Assembly (NCBI GenBank): GCA_038373885.1
Contig: JAWZYV010010204.1
Span: 186,001 to 250,000, forward strand
Origin: Cheiracanthium punctorium
Taxonomy: Eukaryota; Arthropoda; Arachnida; Araneae; Cheiracanthiidae
Direction of reading: 5' to 3'
DNA: 64,000 nt
The notes under the pieces were generated by a model. It ran no database searches. It was given only the letters and a program-made list of their open reading frames with translations, and was not told the origin of the DNA. Made by a program: the position numbers and the translations under genes. Of this stretch, positions 55,134 to 64,000 are shown in pieces; positions within the stretch are counted from its first letter, which is position 1; each line of letters begins with the position of its first letter.

Positions 55134-55987
55134 GCCAACTTGTACGGTTTGGCCGTACAATGTACGGATTTTAGCTTAGTTATATGGTTATATGGCCGCA
55201 AGGCAAAATTGTAAGATTTTTTGGCAAAGTTTAGGCTAATGTGATTTTATTTACAATGTTTCAAAATTTAGTGGTTTTGTGGGGTATTTTAAATTACCGA
55301 TTGACGTTACGTCAAACGTAAAACACTAGATCGTCTTATTTCCCATATTTACGCTAACCTCCCCCCTCCCCTACCTTTTCTGCCTTCTTCCACTGATATG
55401 CTGTGTTACTGTTAACCCGAGGGAAAACAGGAATTCCCTCCGATCTCTGATGCTGCGAAAGCTATGATTGGATCAGATTTTTTTTCTCCTTCCCATCCGC
55501 AGCTAGGCTTGTGATGTGTTAGGAGAAGTGGGATGGGAACGTTCGTAATCGATATGCCGAGTGTCTGTGCATTGGCAAATTTTGCTGCTGCGCATGCACG
55601 GAGGTGGATGCGCATTCGTTTAGAAATATCTCCCTCCCAGTACCGCTTCGCTCCTATCTGTAAGCGCAAGAACAACTTTCAATCACAAACAAACGTTGCT
55701 CATGCACGTGTTGAAATTGTCCGGTGTAGTTTGAAGTTGTGAAACATTAATTTGAAATGTCGAAAATTAAACATAAACAATATAATAAAGTTTTCCTTGA
55801 TTCTTTTACAAAGGAATATCTGTGTTCTTAGCAGAAATTACACGCATTTTGCCAGCAGTGGTGATTTAACACTTGAAATGATGAGACATCATTAGAAAAC
55901 TGAAAACTCTTTAATTAAAAGAAATATCGTAAAGTTTAAATACATTCACGCTCGCTGAGCTTCTTACAGGACTAGCATACACAGAAG
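55134..55987 (+). mobile_element. hAT element 5' part, interrupted by copia-B
   Basis: ACCTGCCAACTTGTACGG opens a repeat that continues TTGGCCGTACAATGTACGGA. Downstream, 55758-55903 keeps the start of a hAT transposase. The right part would lie beyond copia-B (after 63153) but was not recognised there. Confidence 0.5.
55758..55903 (+). pseudogene. hAT transposase N-terminus remnant
   Basis: The frame reads MSKIKHKQYNKVFLDSFTKE, YLCS, stop, QKLHAFCQQW, stop. The start with VFLDSFTKEYLC, then HAFC, resembles hAT proteins with a BED-like zinc finger (FC..C). Three in-frame stops occur within 48 codons. Nothing follows before the copia-B TSD at 55988. Confidence 0.45.
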
Positions 55988-55992
55988 ACATG

Positions 55993-56551
55993 TCTTCTGT
56001 TAGACTACAGAATTGGGTTTTAAAAGAACTACCCATTACAAGTTTAAAAACTAACACTTCTGCAATCCAACATTTAGCAGAGTAAAAGCATTGGCAGTGT
56101 AAATTCCTGCATTTAAACAGACAAGTTTTAGATAAAAGCGTTTTTATTAAAATAACTGATAAATAAATCAAAAGGGGAGCAACTGCTCCTCACAGGACAG
56201 TCCACACGACTGTTTGCAACAACAGACATCAGAAAAGCCAAGACCGTCGGTCACATCTTCCTTTTAAACACATAAAATTTACATACTCCGTGTTCGGAAA
56301 TGAAAGATGAATGCTAAAAGGAACCAAGGAGAAAAACGAACGCACCAAATCGGCGGGAACCGAATGTTTGCCATGACGCAAGCGTAACGCCATGCATTTT
56401 CAGCTAATGAGAGCAGAAGGTGCGTACAGGCAGCAGAAACAAGTCAGCAACTTGCCGATACGAAAGTAAACAATATTAAAGGTACATGTCAAAAGATTAA
56501 CGATGTAGCGAGACGGGTATAACTTTAATTGTTACAGCTACTTCCCTAACA
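55993..56551 (-). repeat. copia-B 3' LTR
   Basis: Plus-strand limits TCTTCTGTTAGACTACAG and CTACTTCCCTAACA. On the element strand it begins TGTTAGGGAAG and ends CTAACAGAAGA, so the 5' tip is canonical TG but the 3' tip is GA rather than CA, as set by the TSD and by the primer site abutting it. Confidence 0.92.
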
Positions 56552-57009
56552 ATGGCCCGCCTCTCGCTATGTCGTATATTTAAAGGATTTGAATTATTAA
56601 CAATTTTAGGTTTTTAAACTTTTGCTTTAAAGTTAACGTAAAAAATTTTAAATACTTTTCCAAATTTCATTACAGTACAAGTTTCCTTTAAAGGAAACTT
56701 ACACAAGGCTAAATTTAAGCATTCATCTTCCTACATAAGCAATTTTAATTATGATTTACATACATTACACAATGAAACAATAAAAATATAAAGTCATCTT
56801 GACAAACAAAACTTAACGATCTTTCAGTCCTCATTCCTTACTTCACGTAATAATGAAGTTACACCAATTCAGTTCTTTCATCATATTCATTTTAAAATAA
56901 AAAAAACCTCGTCAAGAACCGATAAACGGATACTGACAAAACTAATGCTTATAGCGTTAGTTAGAAAAATGTGCCAGAAATCCAATGATATCTGGACTTT
57001 GAAATTTTG
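56552..57009 (-). other. copia-B 3' untranslated region and polypurine tract
   Basis: Non-coding DNA between the RNase H stop and the 3' LTR. The minus-strand purine-rich GCGAGAGGCGGGCC next to the LTR is the likely plus-strand primer. Confidence 0.75.
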
Positions 57010-57479
57010 TTATGTATTTATAATTTTAAATAGTTTAGTATTTAGGTCATTTAAATTTTGTCTTGTCAAAGGTTTTGTGAAACTGTCGGCTAAATTGTTT
57101 TTAGAAGGTACGTATTTAAGTTGAAAAAGTTTATCGTTTAATAAATTTTGTACGAAGTGATATTTTACATCGATGTGTTTGGTCCTGTGATTCTCAATGG
57201 GAGACTTCGCGAAATTGATTGCAGCTATATTGTCACACAATAAAGTTCGATCAACTATTTCTAAAGGAATGAGTTTTCACTGCATTCTTGCAAGATACGC
57301 GTTATCCATATAAACTCTTTACTTGCTTCAGTTAAAGAAATGAACTCGCTTTCCATCGATGAAAGTGATACACCTTTTTGCTTAAAGGATCGCCAGAGTA
57401 CGGGCGATTTATCAATTAATGCTATTATACCGCCTATGGATACTCTGTGTCTCGACACGATGCAAAATCGGCGTCGCAA
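57010..57479 (-). pseudogene. copia-B RNase H
   Basis: Two pieces in different frames: 57261-57479 (VLWRSFKQKGVSLSSMESEF, then ISLTEASKEFIWITRIL, with the catalytic Glu in SSMESEF) and 57010-57240 (CDNIAAINFAKSPIENHRTK, then HIDVKYHFVQ, FTKPL). These are the usual copia RNase H blocks; the preceding FCDADFA of the RT frame gives the first Asp. A frame break near 57434 and another near 57250 interrupt it. Confidence 0.9.
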
Positions 57480-58588
57480 AATACTTCTAATTTTAAAGTT
57501 TTTCTATTCGAAAGGTTTAATATTAAATCTCGTGTTGAATTTACATAGCCTAGAAGTTTTAAAAGGTAATCCCAGTGCATTTTCCCTGGGTTATTTTGGA
57601 ACTGAGATAGTATATTTACTGCAAATGTCAAATCGGGTCGCATACGACCGGGTAAATAGGATAAGCATCCGAGAATGCTTCTGTATGGTAGCTTATTCAT
57701 TTCCTCTACTTCTTCCTCAGTTTGAAGGCACTGTAGTTTTGAGAAAATTACTCCCTTTGCGATTGGTAAAGAAGAAATTGGAGCTTTAAAACGTTCAAAC
57801 CTTCTTAAAATTTTATTTATATAATCCCTTTGATGTATGAATAAATCACCCATTTCCCTTTCAAATTGAACTCCCAATAACTTTCTGGTTTCACCTAATA
57901 CTTTTATATCAAATTTACTTTTAATTTTATTAATTGCTTCTGTAATGTATTCATTAGTTTGACTTAGCAAAACTATATCATCCATGTACAGCAATAAAAT
58001 TACTTTATTTTTATATGTATAGACACAATTTGTCCAAGAAAAAGCTTCAAAGTTAAGAGTTTCTAAAACAGAATGAATCTCTAAAAACAACTCCCGTGCA
58101 CTCTGATGCAGTCCGTACAGAGCACGTTTGAGTAGGCACACATGATTAGGCTTTTTCTTATTAACAAAGCCTTCTGGTTGATTCATAAAAATTGTTTCTG
58201 AGAGGGGAGCATACAAGTATGCATTTTTGATGTCTAGCTGGCAATCTTTCCATTTCAAAAGACCAACAAAAATACTATAAAAAATTCTAATTATCGAAAA
58301 ATTAACCACTGGGCTAAAAGCTTCATCGTACGAATCACCCTTTTTCTGGCAAAAACCCTGGACAACTAAACGTTCTTTATAGCACACAACTTTATTATTA
58401 GTGCCCTTTTTAGTGGTAAAAACCCACCTACTGCCTAGTACTTCCGAGTTGCTTGTTTTGGGTGTTAATTGCCACACGTTCCTTTCCTCCATTACTTTTA
58501 TTTCTTTCATTGCGTTCAGCCAGTTTTCACTTTCGGGAGTCGGCAATGCTTGTTTGTAATTTAAAGGGTTTTCCACATCTAGTCATGC
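57434..58588 (-). pseudogene. copia-B reverse transcriptase (RVT_2)
   Basis: About 380 codons stay open. Landmarks are NWLNAMKEIKVMEERNVWQL, GSRWVFTTKKG, YKERLVVQGFCQKKG, QLDIKNAYLYAPL (first catalytic Asp), MNQPEGFVN, LKRALYGLHQSAR and the YMDD box LLLYMDDIVLL (57977-57988). It then reads FDIKVLGETRKLLGVQFE and YRSILGCLSYLPGRMRPDL into FCDADFA. Catalytic residues are intact. The MBD-like segment lies just upstream in the same frame, separated by a single TGA (about 58589). Confidence 0.93.
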
Positions 58589-58933
58589 AGATGCGCTTTG
58601 AGCAGTATTATCCTTAGATTTACTAGAAGACTTAATAGAAAAATTAAAGTTAGATTTATCAAATTTTATTCCGTGAGATTGACAGTATTTTTCAATATGT
58701 TTGAGAGATTTGAACCTGCCCTTTTTAGAGCCCAATATTTTGTAATATATGTCAGTTCGAGATCCATCCTTACGTGAGACGGCTTGACGAACCCATGTTA
58801 CTTCACGAGGGGTGTCAGACGACTCCTCCCCACTACTCTCGGACGATTCATCCTCACTTATTTCACTGTCACCATCTTCTCTCGGAAGTTTCATATTCCG
58901 TTTCAGAATCGTCTTCATTACAACGGAAAACAA
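58583..58933 (-). pseudogene. copia-B tether with MBD-like domain
   Basis: The 116-codon frame has an acidic, serine-rich stretch (residues 19-42) and then, at residues 44-98 (58640-58804), a segment resembling the methyl-CpG-binding domain. It shows VTWVRQAVSRKDGSRTDIYY, then GRFKSLKHIEKYC and IKFDKSNFNFS. The spacing of W-x-R, D-(I/V)-Y-Y, G-x-(R/K)-F-x-S, Tyr and the closing (D)xSxFxF follows MBD2/3-type domains. A basic, serine-rich tail follows (SIKSSSKSKD). It lies between integrase and reverse transcriptase, where a targeting module could tether the integration complex. A frameshift near 58870-58900 separates it from integrase. Confidence 0.72.
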
Positions 58934-59860
58934 CCTTTGTTTTTACAGTTTCTTCTTTGCGGTTAGGGTCCAGTACACTGCCACTTGCATTTTTATTTGG
59001 AAATCTAACATTAATCGTTTCGATTAATTTCCTTTCCTCGGGGATCCATATCCGGTAGCCGCGAGTTTTCATCGCGTACCCAACTACAACCCCTTTCTGT
59101 GCCTTGTTCTGAAGTTTATTTCTAAGTTGCTTAGGCAAAACTACACATACCTCAGTACCAAAAGGTTTTAAATGTTTTATCGCAGGTTTTCTGCCTCCGT
59201 ACAGCTCAAATGCAGTTTTCATTTGACCTTCATGACAAATTCTGTCTTTTGTATAAGCAAAATAAAGGAGGGCTTCTGCCCAAAAACCTTCACTGAATCT
59301 GTAATCTGCTAATAAACCTTTTACAGCATCCATTGCTGTAAGATTATATCTTTCAGAAACACCATTCTGTTGGGGTGTATACGCGTTTGTTCGTTCGTGC
59401 TTTATGCCAATGTCATCTAGATAACTCCCAAATTCAGAACTACAGAATTCCATTCCATTGTCCGTTCTGATATTTAGAATTTTTAAATTAAGAAAACGTT
59501 CAGCTCTCACTTGATACTGCTTAAAAGCGTCAAAAACTTCATTTTTATGTTTCAGTGGAAAAACTGTTACCTTTCGAGAGAAGTCGTCCATGACGGTTAA
59601 AAAGTATAAATGTCCTTCTCGTGATGCTTTGGGAAGGGGACCACACAGATCCATGTGGAGTAATTCTAAAGGTCTTTCAGACCTGATTTTCGAAAGAGGT
59701 TTATGTGATATTCTTCTACTTTTTGATAATTTACATGGCTCGCATGAAATTTCTGCGTTTGTCAATTTTGGTAAACCTGTTACACAATTATTTCTGCGTT
59801 TGTCGATTTTGGTAAACCTGTTACACAATTTTTTCTACTTGTTTCAACAGTTTGTTTAAA
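58869..59860 (-). pseudogene. copia-B integrase
   Basis: The frame at 58869-59828 holds the CxxC of the zinc domain (CEPCKLSK) and a full rve core: LLHMDLCGPLPK (Asp60), VMDDFSRKVTVF, IRTDNGMEF (Asp123) and YTPQQNGVSERYN (Glu159). It continues through the C-terminal region (KPFGTEVCVVLPK, GVVVGYAMKTRGYRIW). The N-terminal side is disturbed by a 41-bp tandem duplication (59749-59830), not a multiple of three, which shifts the frame from the HHCC part upstream. Confidence 0.93.
59749..59830. repeat. 41-bp tandem duplication in integrase
   Basis: ATTTCTGCGTTTGTCAATTT, then TGGTAAACCTGTTACACAATT occurs twice in a row with one base difference. Confidence 0.95.
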
Positions 59861-60327
59861 ATTTATGTGAGCAAACTTTCTATGCCATGTATTTGGATCG
59901 TTACTTTTAATTGTCAAAGCTTCATGTTTATTTTCTAGATGCGGATACTTGGGGTATATAAAATAAAGTCCATTCTTTAAATAAGATGTGAATTGAATTT
60001 TACCGTTATTATCTTTAACAATTATTTTTCCCTTTCCCCCTAAAAATGTGAACCCTGCCGAGTCTAGTTCACGGCCAGATATTAAATTTCTTTTAAGTTT
60101 AGGAGAATACAATACATTTTTAAAAAAAATATCTTAAAAGATTTGTTAACAGAAAATCGTATTTCTCCCTTTCCCTCTACCGGAAATGAAATTCCGTCGA
60201 CAGCAACTGCCATAGAGGTATCATTTACAGGTTCAAATTTAGTGAAAATGTCCTTGTTACAAGAAAAATGAGCACTAGCTCCGGTATCGAAAATCCAGTC
60301 CTTTTTACAGGAAGAAAAATTATCCAC
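59780..60327 (-). pseudogene. copia-B protease and GAG-pre-integrase
   Basis: The piece at 60082-60327 reads DWIFDTGASAHFSC, the aspartic protease active site DTGAS (about 60274-60288) that matures Gag-Pol. The next piece (59780-60112) begins YSPKLKRNLISGRELDSAGF and contains NTWHRKFAHINF with the two His of the HHCC zinc domain. A frame change near 60110 lies between the pieces. Confidence 0.9.
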
Positions 60328-60379
60328 ATTGTTACTAATCTCTACAAGATGATTTCCTGTCTGTTTAAAATTTTTATTT

Positions 60380-61149
60380 TTAAGATTTACGTGCTTGAGG
60401 CAGTTTCACTCGACATTGAGCAACTAAGTGACCAACTTTCCCACATCTAAAGCATTTACGTTTTTCCTTTTGTATTGAGTTACCCTGCAAATTCGTATTA
60501 TGTGCATGTGTACATGTACTTTTAGTGGTATTGTAAGTTTGAATTTGGTTATCGCGGTAGCTTTGCTTTAACCGTGCCTCCTCAGAAATTAATTCAGTCA
60601 AAATTTTAGATGGTTTAAACTCAGAGTCTTCCCAGCGATAAATGGCTTGTACAATTTGGTAAAATTCGGGAGGAAGTTTTCTTATTAACTGAAAGACATG
60701 ATGCCATTCGTCAGGCTTTTTTCCGGCATCTTCCAATTGCTTTACAATACCTTGGAGACGAGCTCCAAAAAGACCAATATCCTCACCAGGTTCTATTCGA
60801 CACTGAAAAAATAAGTCGGTTAAGCCGATAATTCTTGCCCTTGAGTCAGGTCTAAAATGTATCCCATGCAAGTATCCCATGCTACTTTCGGATCATCTAT
60901 ATCACTTATTAAACTTTTATAATCATCACTTACATTTAAATAAATAATGCTAAATGCTTTGTTTTTACGGGATTTAAAAGATCTCACCTCAGCTGGGTCA
61001 GGTGCTTTATTCTCAGTTGCCACTGGAGCCGTTTCTCTGCCATTCACAATTTCCCAGGCATCTTTGTCCATCAAAAGGACCTTGACGTTACAACACCACG
61101 TGTCATAATTATTCGGCCCCAACGCTTCGATTTTGACTTGAAACTCCAT
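60380..61149 (-). pseudogene. copia-B gag
   Basis: Starts at 61149 (MEFQVKIEALGPNNYDTWCC), the DUF4219/UBN2-type N-terminus. It shifts frame near 60850 and continues to the CCHC knuckle CFRCGKVGHLVAQC (60413-60454). In between are the family words IIGLTDLFFQCRI and FYQIVQAIYRWEDS. The start is just inside the untranslated leader that follows the primer site. Gag forms the particle and packages RNA. Confidence 0.9.
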
Positions 61150-61548
61150 ATTGAAAACAATGTCCCAGAGTTCGAAAAATGTCCCCCAATAACTTGAAAC
61201 ACTTGTAAAAGATTCACACAGGAATTTAACTGGAAGGCTAATTTCACTTGGGTACTAATCTGGAGAGAACCACCGGTCACTGGAACAGCAGCACTTGGAG
61301 GAAGGGCCCGCCATCTTAAACGTCAGCTTGTTTTCAAGAGAATCAGACAGGCGTAAGAGGAACCGCTTGGATACTTCAGAGAAAGAGGGCTTCAACACTA
61401 GAACATCAGTAGAGACACAGGAAAGTCCCGCCGTCTTGAACATCACTAGAATCGGTGGTCAATAGTTAAAGGTCGGCAAAGATAGTCATCGGCAGTCATC
61501 AAAACACCAGGACACATCACTCACTCCTTTTCGCAGGACAGGATTAAA
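61150..61548 (-). other. copia-B untranslated leader
   Basis: Between primer site and gag. It contains GGCCCGCCATCTTAAACGTC-like and CCCGCCGTCTTGAACATC-like words. No coding frame is credible. Confidence 0.7.
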
Positions 61549-61572
61549 GGGCACGCTGCAGCCCATAACCCA
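61549..61572 (-). promoter_or_regulatory. copia-B primer-binding site matching the initiator tRNA-Met anticodon arm
   Basis: The plus strand has GCCCATAACCCA directly next to the 5' LTR edge (61573). GCCCATAACCC is the anticodon arm of initiator tRNA-Met (anticodon CAT), and the adjoining GCACGCTGCA partly follows the upstream tRNA sequence (AGCGTGCTG). Drosophila copia is known to prime with the 5' half of this tRNA, cut in the anticodon loop; the arrangement here is the same. Confidence 0.82.
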
Positions 61573-62605
61573 TCTTCTGTTAGACTACAGAATTGGGTTT
61601 TAAAAGAATTACCCATTACAGGTTTAAAAACTAACACTTCTGCAATCTAACATTTAGCAGAGTAAAAGCATTGGCAGTGTAAATTCCTGCATTTAAACAG
61701 ACAAGTTTTAGATAAAAGCGTTTTTATTAAAATAACTGATAAATAAATCAAAAGGGGAGCAACTGCTCCTCACAGGACAGTCCACACGACTATTTGCAAC
61801 AACAGACATCAGAAAAGCCAAGACCGTCGGTCACATCTTCCTTTGAAACACATAAAATTTACATACTCCATGTTCGGAAATGAAAAATGAATGCTAAAAG
61901 GAACCAAGGAGAAAAACGAACGCACCAAACCGGCAGGAACCGAACGTTTGCCATGACGCAAGCGTGGCGCCATGCATTTTCAGCTAACGAGAGCAGAAGG
62001 TGCATACAGGCGGCAGAAACAAGTCAGCAACTTGCCGATACGAAAGTAAACAATATTAAAGGTACATGTCAAAAGATTAACAACGTAGCGAGACCATAGG
62101 CGTAGAGTTATATGGGCCCGTGGGGCTCGAGCTCCCCCAATAAATTATGAATAGGGGCTGAGCCCACCCAATAATTTACCACTAAATACAGAAAACTAAT
62201 TTATACTAACATAAATAAAAGTATTCACGCGATTTACAAACGTTTAAAAAAACCCTTTACTTGTACTTCTAAAAATTTTCTTCTTTTGATTTCAATCATG
62301 ATATTGATTGTGACGTCACGTAACACACAATGTCACTGTAAACTGCCCTCGCCAGGCTCTGGTTAATTAAAATCAGATTATGCAATGTAAAATATGAAAT
62401 GAAGAAAAGTTCAGATGTGTCTAAAATGCACTATCTCATCGAAAATGTTGTTTTTCCTCCTTTGGATTGTTTACATTGCTTCTTTTTTTAACTTGTAACA
62501 TGGTAGGAATATACTAACATGGATACTTACCTTACATTGGTGTAGAATTCTATGGAACCATAGAGCTCGAGCGCCTCCAATAATTTACTCTTATACATAG
62601 TAAGT

Positions 62606-62849
62606 CATAGCTGCCAACTACTACGGAATATAATTAACCTCTTTTTGTAAACAGTATATTTTTTAATCAGTTTTTCCAAAATAGTAACCAGCTCACACGC
62701 GTAGCACAAAAATTTTGCTATATGTTAAGCGGAAAACATAGCAAACACTTAACACATTCGGCTTAACTATATTTTAAGCAGAAAATATAGCACCACTTTT
62801 TCATGTAGAAAAAGTGGTTAATCATATTTCGTAGTAGTTGGCAGCTATG
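62606..62849. mobile_element. 244-bp hAT-like MITE
   Basis: The ends CATAGCTGCCAACTACTACG and its inverse (one mismatch region at GGAATATAATTAACC / GGTTAATCATATTTC). AGTAAGT flanks both sides (62599-62605, 62850-62856). The centre has CATAGCAAA, AACATAGC and ATATAGCA words. Confidence 0.88.
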
Positions 62850-62871
62850 AGTAAGTTATATGTACGTGAAT

Positions 62872-63044
62872 CAGTGGCGAAGCCAGAAATTTTTCATGGG
62901 GGGATATGCCTTCTGCAACTCCCAACTATGTATACGGGTGTATGATAAGGGAGTGAAGAATATACATTCTGTTGTATAGAAAAAAATTCCTCATGGGGGG
63001 AGGTTATATGACCTCCTAACCCCCCCCCCTTGGCTACGCCACTG
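62872..63044. mobile_element. 173-bp hAT-like MITE
   Basis: The ends CAGTGGCGAAGCCAG and, inverted, CAGTGGCGTAGCCAAGG. The 8-mers ACGTGAAT and ATGTGAAT flank it (62864-62871, 63045-63052). CATGGGGGGA words lie inside. Confidence 0.9.
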
Positions 63045-63192
63045 ATGTGAATATATGTGGTTGTGGGGCCCGGCCCCCCCAATAATTTTGAAAACTTTAC
63101 GCTTATGAGCAAGACAGGTATAACTTTAATTGATACAGCTACTTCCCTAACAACATGGAAGCTAGAATCGAATAGAATAAGCATATCTCGCA

Positions 63193-64000
63193 TGCAAAAG
63201 AAACACATTATATACGTACATTGCATTACAATTCACACGTGCAACAGTTAATTTGCATAAAACAAAGTTCTGACTGGCCAATCAGAGACAAAATGTCTCC
63301 GTTACTATGGAGATATGCTGCGGCGATCACGGCTCATGAGAAAACCGAAAAGAAGAACCGCGGGAGAAAACGTGACGTCACGCGGCGAGTGAAGTTGCCG
63401 ACGACCTTCGGCGAACGCTGGAGAGGGGAAACAAACGCGCGGGAGGCTAGCAAGCGGCCCCCTCTCATGCACCGTGATCGCAGTAAAAAAAGTACATTAT
63501 CAAAACATGAAAAAATTCAAAATTACTTTCCCAAAACCTTTACACATTTAAATTCAAAAATACTTTAGTATGTAAATATCAAACGATGCAACACAATATT
63601 ATACAATAAATCTTATTCGACATATTCTGCAGAATTATTTACATATACATATTAAATTTTTTCTTAACACAAACCACAAATATTCTTATGCAAGGAAACA
63701 ATGTATTATACACTTCGTTCAAATATACTCTCACAAAACTTATGCTAGCCTCCCGCGTGTTTGTTTCCCCTCTCCAGCGTTCGCCGAAGGTCGTCGGCGA
63801 CTTCACTCGCCGCGTGATGTCACGTTTTCTCCCGCGGTTCTTCTTTTCGGTTTTCTCATTAGCCGTGATCGCCGCAGCATATCTCCATAGTAACGGAGAC
63901 ATTTTGTTTCTGATTGGCCGGTCAGAACTTTGTTTTATGCAAATTAACTGTTGCACATGTGAATTGTAATGTACGTATATAATGTGGTTCCTTTTGCCTG
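63193..64000. repeat. Large inverted repeat running to the window edge
   Basis: The left arm about 63193-63455 and the right arm about 63738-64000 are inverse copies at roughly 95% by eye: ATTATATACGTACATT, CAACAGTTAATTTGCATAAA, GTCTCCGTTACTATGGAGAT, TGCGGCGATCACGGCT, TTGCCGACGACCTTCGGCG. The spacer (63456-63737) is AT-rich. The two long frames over the arms are mirror images, not independent genes. The arms are far more GC- and CpG-rich than the window, contain GTGACGTCACG and short hairpins (CTCCGTTACTATGGAG), and may be TIRs of an element extending past 64000. Confidence 0.88.

Larger units (their letters stand above)
62095..63107. mobile_element. hAT element inserted in the copia-B 5' LTR
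   Basis: The ends CATAGGCGTAGAGTT and, inverted, CATAAGCGTAAAGTT. Flanking 8-mers AGCGAGAC and AGCAAGAC differ at one base, and removal restores LTR identity. Near both ends are CTCCCCCAATAA and GGCCCCCCCAATAATTTT. It is 1.0 kb, non-coding and carries two smaller elements. Confidence 0.92.
55993..63152 (-). mobile_element. Complete Ty1/copia retrotransposon copia-B
   Basis: Two LTRs of 559 bp (the right one split by a later insertion) flank gag and pol on the minus strand. ACATG lies immediately outside both (55988-55992, 63153-63157), the 5-bp TSD typical of copia integrase. The primer site abuts the 5' LTR (61561-61572) and a purine-rich tract, AGAGGCGGGCC on the minus strand, abuts the 3' LTR (56552-56568). 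I count about 19 differences between the LTRs, nearly all transitions, so insertion is fairly recent relative to its neighbours. Confidence 0.95.
61573..63152 (-). repeat. copia-B 5' LTR, split by a hAT insertion
   Basis: 61573-62094 plus 63116-63152 equals 559 bp, the same as the 3' LTR, once the insertion (62095-63107) and its duplicated 8-mer (63108-63115) are removed. The split would hit the promoter-side (U3) end of the LTR. Confidence 0.93.

Noticed and set aside
55412..55742. Overlapping frames on both strands near 55400-55740 as a gene
   Set aside because: A GC-richer patch inside a hAT 5' region; no motif is seen and the frames overlap on opposite strands.
63221..63956. Two long frames (plus 63221-63568, minus 63639-63956) as paired genes
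   Set aside because: They are the same sequence read from the two arms of an inverted repeat; no domain was recognised.

Overview
The window reads as AT-rich, repeat-saturated nuclear DNA of an animal, most likely an arthropod and perhaps an arachnid. That is inferred from the mixture of transposon families, not from any host gene: Ty1/copia with half-tRNA primer sites, a THAP/P-element transposase, Penelope GIY-YIG, DUF4817-type Tc1/mariner, pogo/Tigger, hAT and Helitron. I could not recognise a single host gene with confidence. Nearly everything that can be read as protein is a transposon gene or its decayed remnant. Many element boundaries were fixed by eye from terminal inverted repeats (TIRs) and target-site duplications (TSDs).

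Layout, left part. 1-~3250 is the 5' half of a minus-strand copia element (copia-A) running off the left edge. 3580-11148 looks like an old TA-flanked element carrying younger insertions, including a complete hAT element with an exact 8-bp TSD (4167-7773). 11150-18240 is a patchwork: a tRNA-derived SINE, a second hAT with an exact 8-bp TSD (13214-14829), and a CATGGTTCAGA-ended element. 18576-21785 holds exons of a minus-strand THAP/P-element transposase. Its intron is occupied by a nearly palindromic Tc1/mariner-like element (19698-21452). 22153-28520 is a run of three TA-flanked Tc1/pogo-type elements.

Middle part. 28902-47928 is best explained as one very old TA-flanked DNA transposon with ~200-bp TIRs. 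Its minus-strand transposase belongs to a family I recall from invertebrate genomes but cannot place in a named superfamily (motifs WDGK, MSFDTT, CRHH). The gene has been split by several insertions: a pogo element, an 8.8-kb hAT-ended composite (itself holding a tandem Helitron, a Tigger remnant and a deleted gypsy element), a Penelope fragment and a 3.9-kb CAGGGATGAGAAT element.

Right part. 48423-54438 is a foldback composite with ~1.6-kb inverted arms, again carrying insertions. 55993-63152 is a complete two-LTR copia element (copia-B, minus strand) with a 5-bp TSD and 559-bp LTRs. It carries a methyl-CpG-binding-domain-like (MBD) segment between integrase and reverse transcriptase. Its 5' LTR is split by a hAT element that itself hosts two smaller elements. 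From 63193 to the right edge runs a large inverted repeat.

The points most worth following are the MBD-like segment in copia-B, the two different methionine-tRNA anticodon-arm primer sites in the two copia elements, the shattered 19-kb element with its unplaced transposase, and the palindromic element made by inverted duplication of a transposon's 5' end.
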